In this document: one piece after another, positions 16,398 to 25,158 of the stretch
Position numbering within the stretch: position 1 is the stretch's first letter
How the letters are laid out: the number at the start of each line of letters is the position of its first letter
Source of the DNA: Bacteroidota bacterium
GTDB taxonomy: Bacteria; Bacteroidota; Rhodothermia; Rhodothermales; Rubricoccaceae
NCBI GenBank assembly: GCA_022561755.1
Contig: JADFQN010000003.1
Span: 1 to 47,500 of the forward strand
Length of the DNA: 47,500 nt
Direction: 5' to 3'
Notes under the pieces: generated by a model
Seen by the model: only the letters and a program-made list of their open reading frames with translations
Database searches by the model: none
Told to the model about the DNA's origin: nothing
Made by a program: the position numbers and the translations under genes

Positions 16398-17972
16398 CTA
16401 TCGTGTATGCAGTTCCAGCTTTTTGCCAATGGCTTCCACCATCTCGCGGTATGCTGGGTCGGTGTCGTACTGATCTTCCACACTCTGAACGGCGTGAATC
16501 ACGGTTGAGTGGTCGCGTCCTCCAAAGTGCAGGCCAATCGTTTTGAGGGAATGGTTGGTGAGCTGCTTCGAAAAGTACATCGCCACCTGCCGAGCCTGAA
16601 CAACCTCGCGCTTACGGGTTCGCGCTCGCACGAGGTCTTCGGGGATCTTGAGGAAGTCGCACGCGATGTGTTGGATCTCCTCAACCGTCAGGCTGACCCC
16701 TGCTTCGACGATGAGGTCGCGCAAAACCTCGCGTGCCATCTCCAGGTTGATTTCGCCGCCATGGAGGGCCGCGTGGGCCTGTAGGCGGATGAGCGCACCT
16801 TCCAGCTCGCGGATGTTGCTCTTTATGTGCGTGGCGACGTAGTCGAATACGTCGGGGTGAACCTGAGTTCCCGTTTCCTCAGCCAAACGCCTGATGATGG
16901 CGATGCGCGTCTCGAGTTCCGGCATCTGCACATCGGCAGAAAGACCGCACTGGAAACGGCTCAACAAGCGCTCTTCAATACCGGCAATGTCCTTCGGCGG
17001 GCGATCAGCAGAGAGGATGATTTGCTTACCCGCCTGCTGCAGCGCATTGAAAACGTGGAAGAACTCCTCCTGCGTTTTCTCTTTCCCTCCGAAAAACTGC
17101 ACGTCGTCTACGATCAGCAGGTCGATGCTGCGGTAGTACTGAGAGAAGTCGCCGGCGGAGTTGCCCTTAATCGCCCGGACGAAATCACTGGTGAAGCGCT
17201 CGCTGGAGACGTACTTGATCGTGTCGGCTGTGTTGTTCTCCAATGCGTAATTGCCGATGGCTTGAATGAGGTGTGTTTTTCCGAGACCCACGCCACCATA
17301 TATAAGGAAGGGGTTGAACGCCGTGGCGCCTGGGTTCTCCGCGATGGCCCAAGCGGCGCTGCGAGCGAGGCGGTTGCAGTCGCCTTCAACGAACCGCTCG
17401 AAGGTGTAGGCAGCATTCAGGTTCGGGTTGATGACGGGTTTCCGAACGCCTGGTATTGCATGCGGATTGGCATGCTGCGGGGAGAACGCTCCTGGAACTG
17501 AGAATCCTTCCGCCACGTCACCGTTCTGCTCCGGCGCATGGGGTGGCGTGTAGGGCGGAGTGTAGGGCGATGTGCTGAACTGGCCTGGCAGCCCGGTCAC
17601 CGAAAGCCGGGAGGTGTCCATGGTGGGCCGCCCAAGGTCCGGGTCGCGCGCCGGCAGTTGCATGGATCCGCCAACAATCCGCGATCCGTCAACCTCGGTC
17701 TCTTCCCTTTCGATAACGATGTCGTAGAAGAGCCTCCCGCTCGACCCCAACACCTTCTTTATGGTCTTGCGAAGGAGGCCGTGGTAATGCTCCTCCAGCC
17801 ATTCGTAGTAGAAGCGGCTCGGAAGCTGCACCGTCAACTTCGATTCGTCGTCCTCCTGATCCAGAGCAACCGCTCGGAGGGGCTCAAACCACGTTCTAAA
17901 ACTCTGGCGGCTGATGTTGTCTCGGATGATGTCGAGACACTCGTTCCAGACCGCATCGGGGGGGCGGTTCAT
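16398..17972 (-). CDS. dnaA: Chromosomal replication initiator DnaA
   Basis: The initiator ATPase, 524 residues. Domain I (WNECLDIIRDNISRQSFRTWFEPL) is at the N-terminus, followed by a ~90-residue Pro-rich linker. The AAA+ core has Walker A GGVGLGKTHL and Walker B LLIVDDVQFFGGKE, with SADRPPKDIAGIEERLLSRFQCGL. Domain IV ends with the DnaA-box-binding GGRDHSTVIHAVQSVE. All catalytic motifs are intact. The upstream spacer carries DnaA-box-like 9-mers and is the probable oriC. Confidence 0.98.
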   Translation of the reverse strand: MNRPPDAVWNECLDIIRDNISRQSFRTWFEPLRAVALDQEDDESKLTVQLPSRFYYEWLEEHYHGLLRKTIKKVLGSSGRLFYDIVIEREETEVDGSRIVGGSMQLPARDPDLGRPTMDTSRLSVTGLPGQFSTSPYTPPYTPPHAPEQNGDVAEGFSVPGAFSPQHANPHAIPGVRKPVINPNLNAAYTFERFVEGDCNRLARSAAWAIAENPGATAFNPFLIYGGVGLGKTHLIQAIGNYALENNTADTIKYVSSERFTSDFVRAIKGNSAGDFSQYYRSIDLLIVDDVQFFGGKEKTQEEFFHVFNALQQAGKQIILSADRPPKDIAGIEERLLSRFQCGLSADVQMPELETRIAIIRRLAEETGTQVHPDVFDYVATHIKSNIRELEGALIRLQAHAALHGGEINLEMAREVLRDLIVEAGVSLTVEEIQHIACDFLKIPEDLVRARTRKREVVQARQVAMYFSKQLTNHSLKTIGLHFGGRDHSTVIHAVQSVEDQYDTDPAYREMVEAIGKKLELHTR

Positions 17973-18573
17973 GGGTTGGTGACAGGGGCAAAAAGGTGCA
18001 AGGAGGTCTGGCGAGGAGACGCCCCGAGCCCGGAAGCAACAATCGGCCGCCGCCGATTATTCACCACGTTGTCCACATTCTTGTGCGGAGTGCTCGATGA
18101 AGAGGGGTGATGGCGGCCCCAAACGGCCCCGACATCACGCCCACACTATCCACGAGTTGTCCACAGCATTGAAAACAAGGGGAAATACCTGTGTTGAAAG
18201 GGACTGGGCAAAAGGTTGCGGCGGATATCACACAACGGCGATCCGTCGCTTAGGGCGAATGGAAGGCGATGCGCGTCGTATCCAAACTCTAAGTACCGGC
18301 TTGTCCACACCTTGTAAACATCCCGCGCCGGCGCGCCTGAAGGTCGCGTTAAGCCTTATTGTCGGAGACCGATGGCCTCAACAACACTCTGATGGTAACA
18401 CCTACGTAACAGAGGATCAAGATGCCCGGGCCATGAATTTCCAACATCGTGTGCAGACCCCTCAACGCCTTGCCGTAGCAGCGATTCTCGGCGTAGTTTC
18501 GAGCCGATTTTTTTAGCCGTTCCTTGACCGCTCCGCAATACCAATCTTCGTGGGCGGGTGCACTTTCTCAACC
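17973..18573. other. oriC: Probable replication origin (oriC) with DnaA boxes
   Basis: This 600-bp gap between dnaA and the divergent DUF177 gene has no convincing gene. It contains three exact TTGTCCACA 9-mers (18069-18077, 18157-18165, 18301-18309) and two near matches (TTATTCACC at 18057, CTATCCACG at 18146), all in the same orientation. This is one mismatch from the DnaA-box consensus TTATCCACA. No long AT-rich unwinding element is obvious. Its position beside dnaA fits a bacterial oriC; confirmation needs GC-skew analysis of the whole chromosome. Confidence 0.7.
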
Positions 18574-19083
18574 ATGCTACGCGTAGATCTCTCTCCTTTC
18601 GGTGAAGGCCTCAATGATGGTCTTGATGAGCAAACGCTCAGTCCGTCCGCGGGCGACCTCGGACTGGACCCTGAGGTCTTCAGCAGGATAGTGTTGGACC
18701 TTCGGCTAGACATTGCGGAACGGCGGGTACTTGCCTCGTTCGACGTCCGTGCTGTTGCAACGCTCGAATGCGATCGGACGATGGTCTGCTACCAGCAGCC
18801 TGTTCACGGAGATCATGCGGTCCTCTTCGTTCCGCCGGATCAGATCCCGCCCGACTCCGGCGACGATGCCCTCCTGCCTCTCGACGATTCGGAAACGGAG
18901 ATTGACATCACGGAAGCGGTTCGCAATACGCTGATGCTGTCGCTTCCGCTTCGCCGCGTGGCGCCGGAGGCTGAGCACGTGGAGATCACCACTTCATACG
19001 GAGAGCACGAGATGCTAGACGGCGCCCCGGTCGACGACCGGTGGGAAGCCCTACGTAGTCTCCGCTCCGACAATTCTGATTGA
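18574..19083 (+). CDS. DUF177 (YceD-like) protein
   Basis: A 169-residue acidic protein. The start MLRVDLSPFGEGL and the middle motif TLECDRTMVCYQQPV fit the DUF177/YceD family, where CxRC-like cysteines lie between two beta-rich parts. Family members are encoded immediately before rpmF in most bacteria and are thought to help 23S rRNA processing or large-subunit assembly. Here rpmF follows 44 bp downstream. The ATG at 18574 matches family starts; an earlier GTG (18550) would add only eight unmatched residues. Confidence 0.88.
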   Translation: MLRVDLSPFGEGLNDGLDEQTLSPSAGDLGLDPEVFSRIVLDLRLDIAERRVLASFDVRAVATLECDRTMVCYQQPVHGDHAVLFVPPDQIPPDSGDDALLPLDDSETEIDITEAVRNTLMLSLPLRRVAPEAEHVEITTSYGEHEMLDGAPVDDRWEALRSLRSDNSD

Positions 19084-19127
19084 TTCATTGCCCGGTTCGG
19101 GCTCTTACCGACCGCACACATCCTGTC

Positions 19128-19316
19128 ATGGCTCATCCAAAACGCAGACACTCGAAAGCTCGCACGGCAAAGCGTCGCGCCCAGTACAAGGTGGGTACGC
19201 TTCCAACTACCCACACGTGCGGAAATTGCGGCAACGAGAAGTTGCTTCACCGTGCATGCCCCACGTGCGGGCATTACCGCGGCCGCGCCGTTGTCGAGCG
19301 TCCCGATTACGTATAA
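19128..19316 (+). CDS. rpmF: 50S ribosomal protein L32
   Basis: A 62-residue ribosomal protein. MAHPKRRHSKARTAKRRAQY is the canonical L32 N-terminus. Two CxxC pairs (C31/C34 and C44/C47 in the C-terminal zinc ribbon) show this is a zinc-binding version. The ATG at 19128 is the only start that gives the family N-terminus. It links DUF177 upstream to plsX 180 bp downstream, the widespread yceD-rpmF-plsX-fab arrangement. Confidence 0.98.
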   Translation: MAHPKRRHSKARTAKRRAQYKVGTLPTTHTCGNCGNEKLLHRACPTCGHYRGRAVVERPDYV

Positions 19317-19496
19317 GGCGGCGCCCACGCTCGTGCGAGTTCTACCGCGCGAAGGTAGCGCACACACTCTGTTTCCGCGCAGCTTTCGTTAGCTCGCACC
19401 TGTATCTTATGGCCGTCTACGGGCCTGGTAGACGACCTCGCATGTCGAGCTATCGCAACGAATCGGGCACACAGCTTCACCACGGAACGTCCGCCT

Positions 19497-20501
19497 ATGA
19501 CAACCCGAGTGGCCGTTGACGCAATGGGGGGCGACGACGCCCCCGGCGTTGTCGTCGAAGGGGCGATCCGCGCCGCGCGCGAAGCTCCTGGCAGGATGCA
19601 CCTCCTATTTTTTGGGCCGGAGGGTGTGGTTCGCGCCGAAGTGGGAAACCACGATGTGGCTGGGCTTGGTCTTGACATCGTTGATGCACCCGACGTAATC
19701 GGCATGGGCGAAAGCCCCACGACCGCGCTGAAGACAAAGACGAACTCCTCTATCCACCGAGGCCTCGCTGCCGTAAAGCAGGGCCACGCCGATGCGTTCG
19801 TCTCGGCCGGCAACACGGGGGCAGTGATGGCCGGGGCGCTGTTCATTTGCGGACGCCTCCCCGGCGTGCATCGCCCAAGTATCCCCGGCTACTTCCCAAC
19901 GCCAACCGGAACCAGCCTCGTTGTAGATGTGGGCGCTAACGTGGATGTGAAGCCCGAGAACCTCGTACAGTTTGCCTGGATGGGCCGCATCTTTGCAGAG
20001 CGCGTTTTTGGTGTGGACGACCCGACCGTGGCGCTTCTGAACGTTGGGGAAGAGCCCGGAAAAGGAACGGAAGTGGTTAAGGAAGCTTACGGTCTTCTCG
20101 AAGCCGAGGACGGCCTCAACTTCATCGGCAACGTGGAGGGCCGCGACCTCTTCAACCACAAAGCTGATGTGGCCGTTTGCGACGGTTTCGTAGGCAATGC
20201 CCTTCTTAAACTAGGTGAGAGTTTCGCGACCGTGCTTCCAAAGCTGATCCGCAACGAGATCGGCAAGCAAGGCCTGAGCAACGGCGAAGCGGAAATCGTG
20301 GGCCGCGTGCTGAAAGGCGCGTTGGCTCCCTTCAACTACGAAAACTTCGGCGCCGTCCCACTCCTCGGCGTAGACGGCAACGTGCTCGTCGGGCACGGCG
20401 GGTCGACGGCCCGCGCGGTTGAGCAAATGATCTACCGCGCCTGCGAGGTGGTGGAACAGAACCTGGCCGGCAGCATTGCCGAGGCCTTGGGAGGCTGTTG
20501 A
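19497..20501 (+). CDS. plsX: Phosphate acyltransferase PlsX
   Basis: Converts acyl-ACP to acyl-phosphate, the first step of phospholipid synthesis in the PlsX/PlsY route. Recognised are VAVDAMGGDDAPGVVVEGA at the start, DAFVSAGNTGAVMAGAL, LVVDVGANVDVKPENL, LLNVGEEPGKGTEVVKEAY, and GFVGNALLKLGES. The 334-residue length is normal. The last codons (GGC-stop) are encoded by the inverted end of a MITE-like repeat, which supplies the TGA at 20499-20501. The original stop probably lay a few codons away. First gene of plsX-fabH-fabD-fabG. Confidence 0.97.
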   Translation: MTTRVAVDAMGGDDAPGVVVEGAIRAAREAPGRMHLLFFGPEGVVRAEVGNHDVAGLGLDIVDAPDVIGMGESPTTALKTKTNSSIHRGLAAVKQGHADAFVSAGNTGAVMAGALFICGRLPGVHRPSIPGYFPTPTGTSLVVDVGANVDVKPENLVQFAWMGRIFAERVFGVDDPTVALLNVGEEPGKGTEVVKEAYGLLEAEDGLNFIGNVEGRDLFNHKADVAVCDGFVGNALLKLGESFATVLPKLIRNEIGKQGLSNGEAEIVGRVLKGALAPFNYENFGAVPLLGVDGNVLVGHGGSTARAVEQMIYRACEVVEQNLAGSIAEALGGC

Positions 20502-20650
20502 AAAACTCCACCTACCTGCGGCGGCGCCTCTTGCCCGATCTCTGCGTTGCGAAATACTCGACGAATCACCGATTCGCCTGCGATTTCGCGCCTCGATCTC
20601 GGCCAAGATTCGCGCGCCTCGCTTACGACGTAGTATTTCAACAGCCTCCC
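20489..20650. repeat. Type-2 MITE-like element overlapping plsX stop
   Basis: A 162-bp element with exact 15-bp inverted ends (GGGAGGCTGTTGAAA). It is about three-quarters identical to 26137-26294 and to the right part of the IS remnant at 3.8 kb. It fills most of the plsX-fabH spacer and provides the stop codon of plsX. No open reading frame inside. Confidence 0.9.
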
Positions 20651-20726
20651 GGGGAATTAGTCCGCCCGCCGGGCTGCTCATCGCCCACGCAGTTCGCTAC
20701 GCAGCACCCGTCACGAACGGTATAGC

Positions 20727-21773
20727 ATGAACACAACTGCCGCCATTACCGCCATCGGCCACTACCTCCCGGAGGACCGGCTCACCAACGCCGACCTCGA
20801 GAAGATGGTCGATACATCCGATGAGTGGATCCGCACACGCACCGGTGTCAGCGAACGGCGTATCCTCCGCGACCCCGATAAGGCCACGGCTTTCATGGCA
20901 TCCGAGGCAGCGAATGAGTTGCTCGATAAGCGCGGCATCACGGCCGATGAGATCGACCTGATCATCCTGGCAACTGCTTCGCCGGACATGCCCTTTCCGG
21001 CAACGGCCTGCCTGGTTCAGGCGGAGATTGGCGCGACGAATGCCTGGGGGTTCGACCTGCTGAGTGCCTGCAGCGGGTTTCTCTTTGCGCTGAACGTCGG
21101 TTCGCAGTTCGTCGCGTCCGGGAAGCACCAGAAGGTGCTGGTGATCGGCTCGGACGCCATGTCCCGCATCACGGATTACACCGATAGAACAACGTGCGTT
21201 CTCTTTGGTGATGGCGCCGGCGCCGTGCTTTTGGAACCCGATTCGGAGGGCTACGGCCTACTTGATTCGGTAGCGTACATCGACGGAAAGGGCGCGCCCT
21301 TCTTGCACATGAAAGCGGGGGGGAGCCTTCGCCCGGCTACACACGAAACGGTGGACAACCGCTGGCACTTTGTCTCTCAGGTAGGCCGCCAGGTGTTCAA
21401 GCACGCGGTTGTGGGGATGGCGGACGCCGCCGCTGAGATCATGGAGCGCAATGGACTCGAAGGCGACGATGTGCGCTTTCTCGTGCCTCACCAGGCCAAT
21501 CTTCGCATCATCGATGCAACCACGCGGCGCATGGGCATCGAGCCGGAGAAGGTGACGCTGAATATTGAGCGATACGGCAACACGACCACGGCTACGATTC
21601 CTCTTTGCTTGCACGACTGGGAGGCCGATTTGAAGCGCGGCGACAACCTCGTGCTGGCTGCCTTCGGCGGAGGTTTCAGCTGGGGCGCGAGCTACGTGAA
21701 GTGGGCTTACGATGGCGCGCCGAATGCTGAACGCGTAAGGATGAATGCTGAAGGGGTTTCGGAGGAGGCCTGA
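20727..21773 (+). CDS. fabH: 3-oxoacyl-ACP synthase III (KAS III)
   Basis: Starts fatty-acid elongation by condensing acyl-CoA with malonyl-ACP. The catalytic triad is visible: Cys in [12 protein letters not shown], His in [11 protein letters not shown], and Asn in [30 protein letters not shown] at the N-terminus and [14 protein letters not shown] at the C-terminus are also family hallmarks. 348 residues; the last ~20 after the final strand extend beyond the E. coli protein. It follows plsX across a repeat element and precedes fabD. Confidence 0.97.
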   Translation: MNTTAAITAIGHYLPEDRLTNADLEKMVDTSDEWIRTRTGVSERRILRDPDKATAFMASEAANELLDKRGITADEIDLIILATASPDMPFPATACLVQAEIGATNAWGFDLLSACSGFLFALNVGSQFVASGKHQKVLVIGSDAMSRITDYTDRTTCVLFGDGAGAVLLEPDSEGYGLLDSVAYIDGKGAPFLHMKAGGSLRPATHETVDNRWHFVSQVGRQVFKHAVVGMADAAAEIMERNGLEGDDVRFLVPHQANLRIIDATTRRMGIEPEKVTLNIERYGNTTTATIPLCLHDWEADLKRGDNLVLAAFGGGFSWGASYVKWAYDGAPNAERVRMNAEGVSEEA

Positions 21774-21779
21774 GTTTAT

Positions 21780-21858
21780 TTCGTATTACGTAGTGCGTAG
21801 ACCAGTCGCGCCCATCCCCGATACGCAATACGCAACACGCAATACGCAATACGCAATG
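21780..21858. repeat. Inverted TACGCAA heptamer array in front of fabD
   Basis: The right arm (21821-21858) is five consecutive TACGCAA/CACGCAA units, and its last unit runs into the fabD ATG. The left arm (21780-21800) has the complementary units CGTATTA and GTGCGTA. Together they could form a stem directly before the start codon. Confidence 0.85.
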
Positions 21859-22791
21859 ACTAAAACCGCCTTTCTTTTCCCCGGCCAGGGTTCTCAGAAA
21901 CCCGGCATGGGCGCCGATCTGTACGAGCAGTTTGCATCAGCCCGTGCCCGGTTCGAGGAAGCCAACGAACTGCTCGGGTTCTCACTCTCGGAAATCATGT
22001 TTTCCGATGTGGAGGATGCCACCCAGCAGTTGAAGAAAACGGAGATCACGCAGCCCGCGCTTTACGTCCACAGCCTGGCTGCGATGGCCGTTTTGGGCGA
22101 GAAGGGTCTTGCGCCGAGCATGGCGGCCGGCCACAGTTTAGGTGAATACAGTGCACTGGCTGCATGCGGCGCGCTTTCGTTTGCGGATGGACTTCGGGCC
22201 GTCCGTCGCCGTGGCGAACTAATGGCAAAGGCCGGAGTGGTGCGGCCGGGTGCAATGACTGCGGTGCTGGGGCTCGATGCCGACGTGTTGGAGCAGATCT
22301 GTGCAGATGCCTCCGAAGAGGGCGATGTCGCCGTTCCGGCTAATTACAACGCACCCGGCCAGATTGTGATTTCGGGAGATCGCGGGGCTGTGGAGCGCGC
22401 GAGCGAAGCGGCCAAAGAGGCCGGGGCGCGCCGCGCAATTCCGCTACCGGTCAGCGGAGCGTTTCATTCGCCGCTGATGGAGTATGCGTTGGGGGGTTTG
22501 CAGGAAACATTAGATGGGCTGGAGATCACTCCGCCGAGTTGCCCGGTCTATTTGAACGTGACGGCACAGCCCACCACCGACCCCACCAAAATCCGGCAGC
22601 GCCTGTTGGATCAGTTGACTTCCCCAGTTCGCTGGGCGCAATCGCTTGAGCAGATGAAGGCAGATGGAGCAGCCTCGTTTGTGGAAGTCGGTAGCGGCAA
22701 TGTATTATCTGGCCTCGCCAAACGGACGCTGGGGCGGGGTGTGGAAACGGCGCAGGCGGGGACGACCGAAAATATTGAAGCAATTCTGTAG
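21856..22791 (+). CDS. fabD: Malonyl-CoA:ACP transacylase
   Basis: Loads malonyl groups onto ACP for fatty-acid synthesis. FPGQGSQKPGMG is at the N-terminus, the nucleophile elbow is GHSLGEYSALAA, the catalytic His lies in PVSGAFHSPLM, and VEVGSGNVLSGL near the C-terminus is also conserved. The ATG at 21856 gives 311 residues and the normal N-terminus; upstream in-frame codons belong to a repeat array. The stop codon TAG overlaps a perfect palindrome. Between fabH and fabG. Confidence 0.97.
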   Translation: MTKTAFLFPGQGSQKPGMGADLYEQFASARARFEEANELLGFSLSEIMFSDVEDATQQLKKTEITQPALYVHSLAAMAVLGEKGLAPSMAAGHSLGEYSALAACGALSFADGLRAVRRRGELMAKAGVVRPGAMTAVLGLDADVLEQICADASEEGDVAVPANYNAPGQIVISGDRGAVERASEAAKEAGARRAIPLPVSGAFHSPLMEYALGGLQETLDGLEITPPSCPVYLNVTAQPTTDPTKIRQRLLDQLTSPVRWAQSLEQMKADGAASFVEVGSGNVLSGLAKRTLGRGVETAQAGTTENIEAIL

Positions 22792-22813
22792 GGACACGGC
22801 ATGCCGTGTCCAC
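22788..22813. repeat. Short perfect palindrome overlapping fabD stop
   Basis: A 20-bp perfect palindrome (GGACACGG CATGCCGTGTCC, 22792-22811) preceded by GTAG and followed by AC. The fabD TAG is within its left edge. No T-tract follows, so it is a repeat palindrome rather than a typical terminator. Confidence 0.8.
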
Positions 22814-22837
22814 ATGTGCAATCGGACCATTGCAACC

Positions 22838-23587
22838 ATGACCCTCGACCTCTCAGGAAAAACAGCCCTAGTAACCGGCGGAACCCGCGGCATCGGTCGT
22901 GCGATTGTGGAAGCCCTCGCCGAAGCGGGTGCTAAAGTGGCTTTCACCTACCGCTCCTCTTCCGACGCCGCCGACGCCCTCAAAGCCGAATTGGAGGCGA
23001 ACGGCGTGGAATGTCTCGCCATCCAAGGCGACGCTGCCGACACCGCCCACGCCGGGGAGGCCGTGCAAGCCGTCATCGATGCGTGGGGGTCGATTGACGT
23101 ACTCGTCAACAATGCGGGCATCACACGCGATACGCTCATGATCCGCATGAGCGAGGACGACTGGGACATCGTCCTCGACACGAATCTGAAGAGCGTCTTC
23201 AACTTCTGCAAGGCGGCTTACCGCCCGATGATGAAGCAGCGCGGCGGCAGCGTCATCAACATCTCGTCGGTGGTGGGCGTAACGGGGAATGCGGGGCAGG
23301 CGAACTACGCGGCATCCAAGGCGGGCATCATCGGCTTCACGAAGAGCCTCGCCCGCGAGCTCGGCGGACGCGGCGTCCGGGCCAACGTCGTAGCGCCCGG
23401 TTTCATCTCCACGGATATGACGGCCGGGCTTAGCGACGACGTGAAAGATGTAATGTCCACCTCCATCCCCCTGAAACGACCGGGCAATCCGGAGGACATC
23501 GCCTCAGCCGTAACCTTCCTTGCCTCCGACGCCGCTGCTTACATCACAGGGCACACGCTGCATGTGGATGGCGGCATGGCGATGTAA
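22838..23587 (+). CDS. fabG: 3-oxoacyl-ACP reductase
   Basis: NADPH-dependent reduction of 3-ketoacyl-ACP. Short-chain dehydrogenase with cofactor loop VTGGTRGIGRAI, the NNAGI motif, and catalytic Ser-Tyr-Lys (SSVVGVTGNAGQANYAASKA). The C-terminal segment HTLHVDGGMAM is standard. The ATG at 22838 (MTLDLSGKTALVTGG) is the family start; 249 residues. No acpP follows, unlike the common fabD-fabG-acpP-fabF order; the next gene is an unrelated helicase. Confidence 0.96.
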   Translation: MTLDLSGKTALVTGGTRGIGRAIVEALAEAGAKVAFTYRSSSDAADALKAELEANGVECLAIQGDAADTAHAGEAVQAVIDAWGSIDVLVNNAGITRDTLMIRMSEDDWDIVLDTNLKSVFNFCKAAYRPMMKQRGGSVINISSVVGVTGNAGQANYAASKAGIIGFTKSLARELGGRGVRANVVAPGFISTDMTAGLSDDVKDVMSTSIPLKRPGNPEDIASAVTFLASDAAAYITGHTLHVDGGMAM

Positions 23588-23685
23588 GTCTCGATAGGAG
23601 AACTCCCGCCGAAACCGACTTGGCGCAGGACTCTCGGCACGGATGCGCTGTTAGCTTGGAAAACTCTATCGATCTGTAAACGCCA

Positions 23686-25158
23686 GTGGCCTACTCGACC
23701 GTCATTGACCTCACTGCCGAAGGGCAGAAGGAAAACAGGAAAGAACAACCGATCTATTCGCCGTTCCCGGCGCCGGACCCTGAGCTTCCGAAGGCAACCG
23801 TAGAGGTGCTTCCGAGCAGCCTCCAGGACGGATTGAAAGCCATGGGCTGGCCTAGCCTCATGCCCGTGCAGGAGACGGCCATTCCGTACCTGCTGGATGG
23901 AAGGGATCTGATCGTTCAGTCGCGGACAGGTAGCGGAAAGACAGGGGCGTTTCTCCTTCCGCTGCTGGAGAGCCTCGATTCAAACGAGAAAGGGACGCAG
24001 GCCCTCGTTCTTTGCCCCACCCGCGAGCTGGCCAAGCAGATCCTCGGCGAGTTCGACCGGATGAACGGCGGCTTGCCCAAGGAGAAGCAACTCCGCACCA
24101 TAGCCGTCTATGGCGGTACGGCCTATGGCCCGCAGCTCGACGCCTTCAAGGCAGGTGCGCAACTCGTGGTGGGCACGCCGGGCCGCATCCTCGACCACCT
24201 CCAGCGCGGCGCCCTCAAGCTCGACAACCTTCGGACCCTCATCCTCGACGAAGCCGACGAGATGCTCTCGATGGGCTTCTACCCGGACATGCGGAAGCTC
24301 AAGCGTTACCTACCCGGCAAGCGAACGAGCTACATGTGGTCGGCCACGATGCCCTACGCCGTGCAACGCGTCGGCCGCGAGTTCCTCAACGAACCTGGCT
24401 TCATCACACTCTCCGGCGGCACCATCCACGTGGACATCATGGCTCACCGGGCCTACCTCGTGGACCCGATGGAGAAGGACCGGGTGCTGGTGAAGCTGAT
24501 CGAGATGGAGAACCCGGAATCGGCGATTGTATTTACGAATACGAAGCGGCAAGTGGAGTACCTCGCCACGTTCCTTTCGAACTACGGGATCGACGCGGCA
24601 GGGATTTCGTCCGATCTCACCCAGAAGGCCCGCGAAAAGGTGATGGGCCGGTTACGGAAGGGCGATCTGCGCATTCTCGTAGCCACCGACGTGGCCGCAC
24701 GCGGCATCGACGTCTTGGATCTGAGCCACGTCTTCCAGTACGACGTACCGCAGGATATGGAGTACTACATCCACCGCGCCGGGCGCACGGCTCGCGCGGG
24801 TAAAAGCGGCGTAGCCATCAGCTTTGTTACGGCCTCCGACAGAAAGGATCTGAAGGAAATAGAGCGCAAGTACGAGATCGACATGGAATGGCGCGACGTG
24901 CCGACGGACGAGGAGGCCTCCGCGCGCGTCGGCGAGCGGCTAATCAACCTGCTGGAGGATGAACTCCGGGAGCTGACCAACCTGGAGCGCGAGCGCATCA
25001 AGCGGTTCGTGCCCGTGGTAAAAATGTTGGTGGAGGAAGGCGAGCCCGAGCTCCTCGCCATGCTCCTCGAAGAGGCCTACGAAGACAGCCTCCACGACGC
25101 TCCCGCTGCGCCTCGGCCCAGTCAGCCGAAGGCAGAAGAGGCAGCCAAAGCCCAATGA
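23686..25158 (+). CDS. DEAD-box ATP-dependent RNA helicase
   Basis: Full set of helicase motifs in order: Q-motif region (GWPSLMPVQETAIP), motif I SRTGSGKT, Ia PTRELAKQI, Ib TPGRILDHL, II DEAD in LILDEADEM, III SAT, IV AIVFTNTKRQ, V ATDVAARGIDVL and VI YYIHRAGRTARAG. Length is 490 residues with a ~45-residue N-terminal leader and an acidic C-terminal region (LVEEGEPELLAML). DeaD/RhlE-like; role in ribosome assembly or mRNA decay is likely. Start is a GTG at 23686-23688. Its TGA overlaps the ATG of the next gene as ATGA. Confidence 0.95.
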   Translation: MAYSTVIDLTAEGQKENRKEQPIYSPFPAPDPELPKATVEVLPSSLQDGLKAMGWPSLMPVQETAIPYLLDGRDLIVQSRTGSGKTGAFLLPLLESLDSNEKGTQALVLCPTRELAKQILGEFDRMNGGLPKEKQLRTIAVYGGTAYGPQLDAFKAGAQLVVGTPGRILDHLQRGALKLDNLRTLILDEADEMLSMGFYPDMRKLKRYLPGKRTSYMWSATMPYAVQRVGREFLNEPGFITLSGGTIHVDIMAHRAYLVDPMEKDRVLVKLIEMENPESAIVFTNTKRQVEYLATFLSNYGIDAAGISSDLTQKAREKVMGRLRKGDLRILVATDVAARGIDVLDLSHVFQYDVPQDMEYYIHRAGRTARAGKSGVAISFVTASDRKDLKEIERKYEIDMEWRDVPTDEEASARVGERLINLLEDELRELTNLERERIKRFVPVVKMLVEEGEPELLAMLLEEAYEDSLHDAPAAPRPSQPKAEEAAKAQ

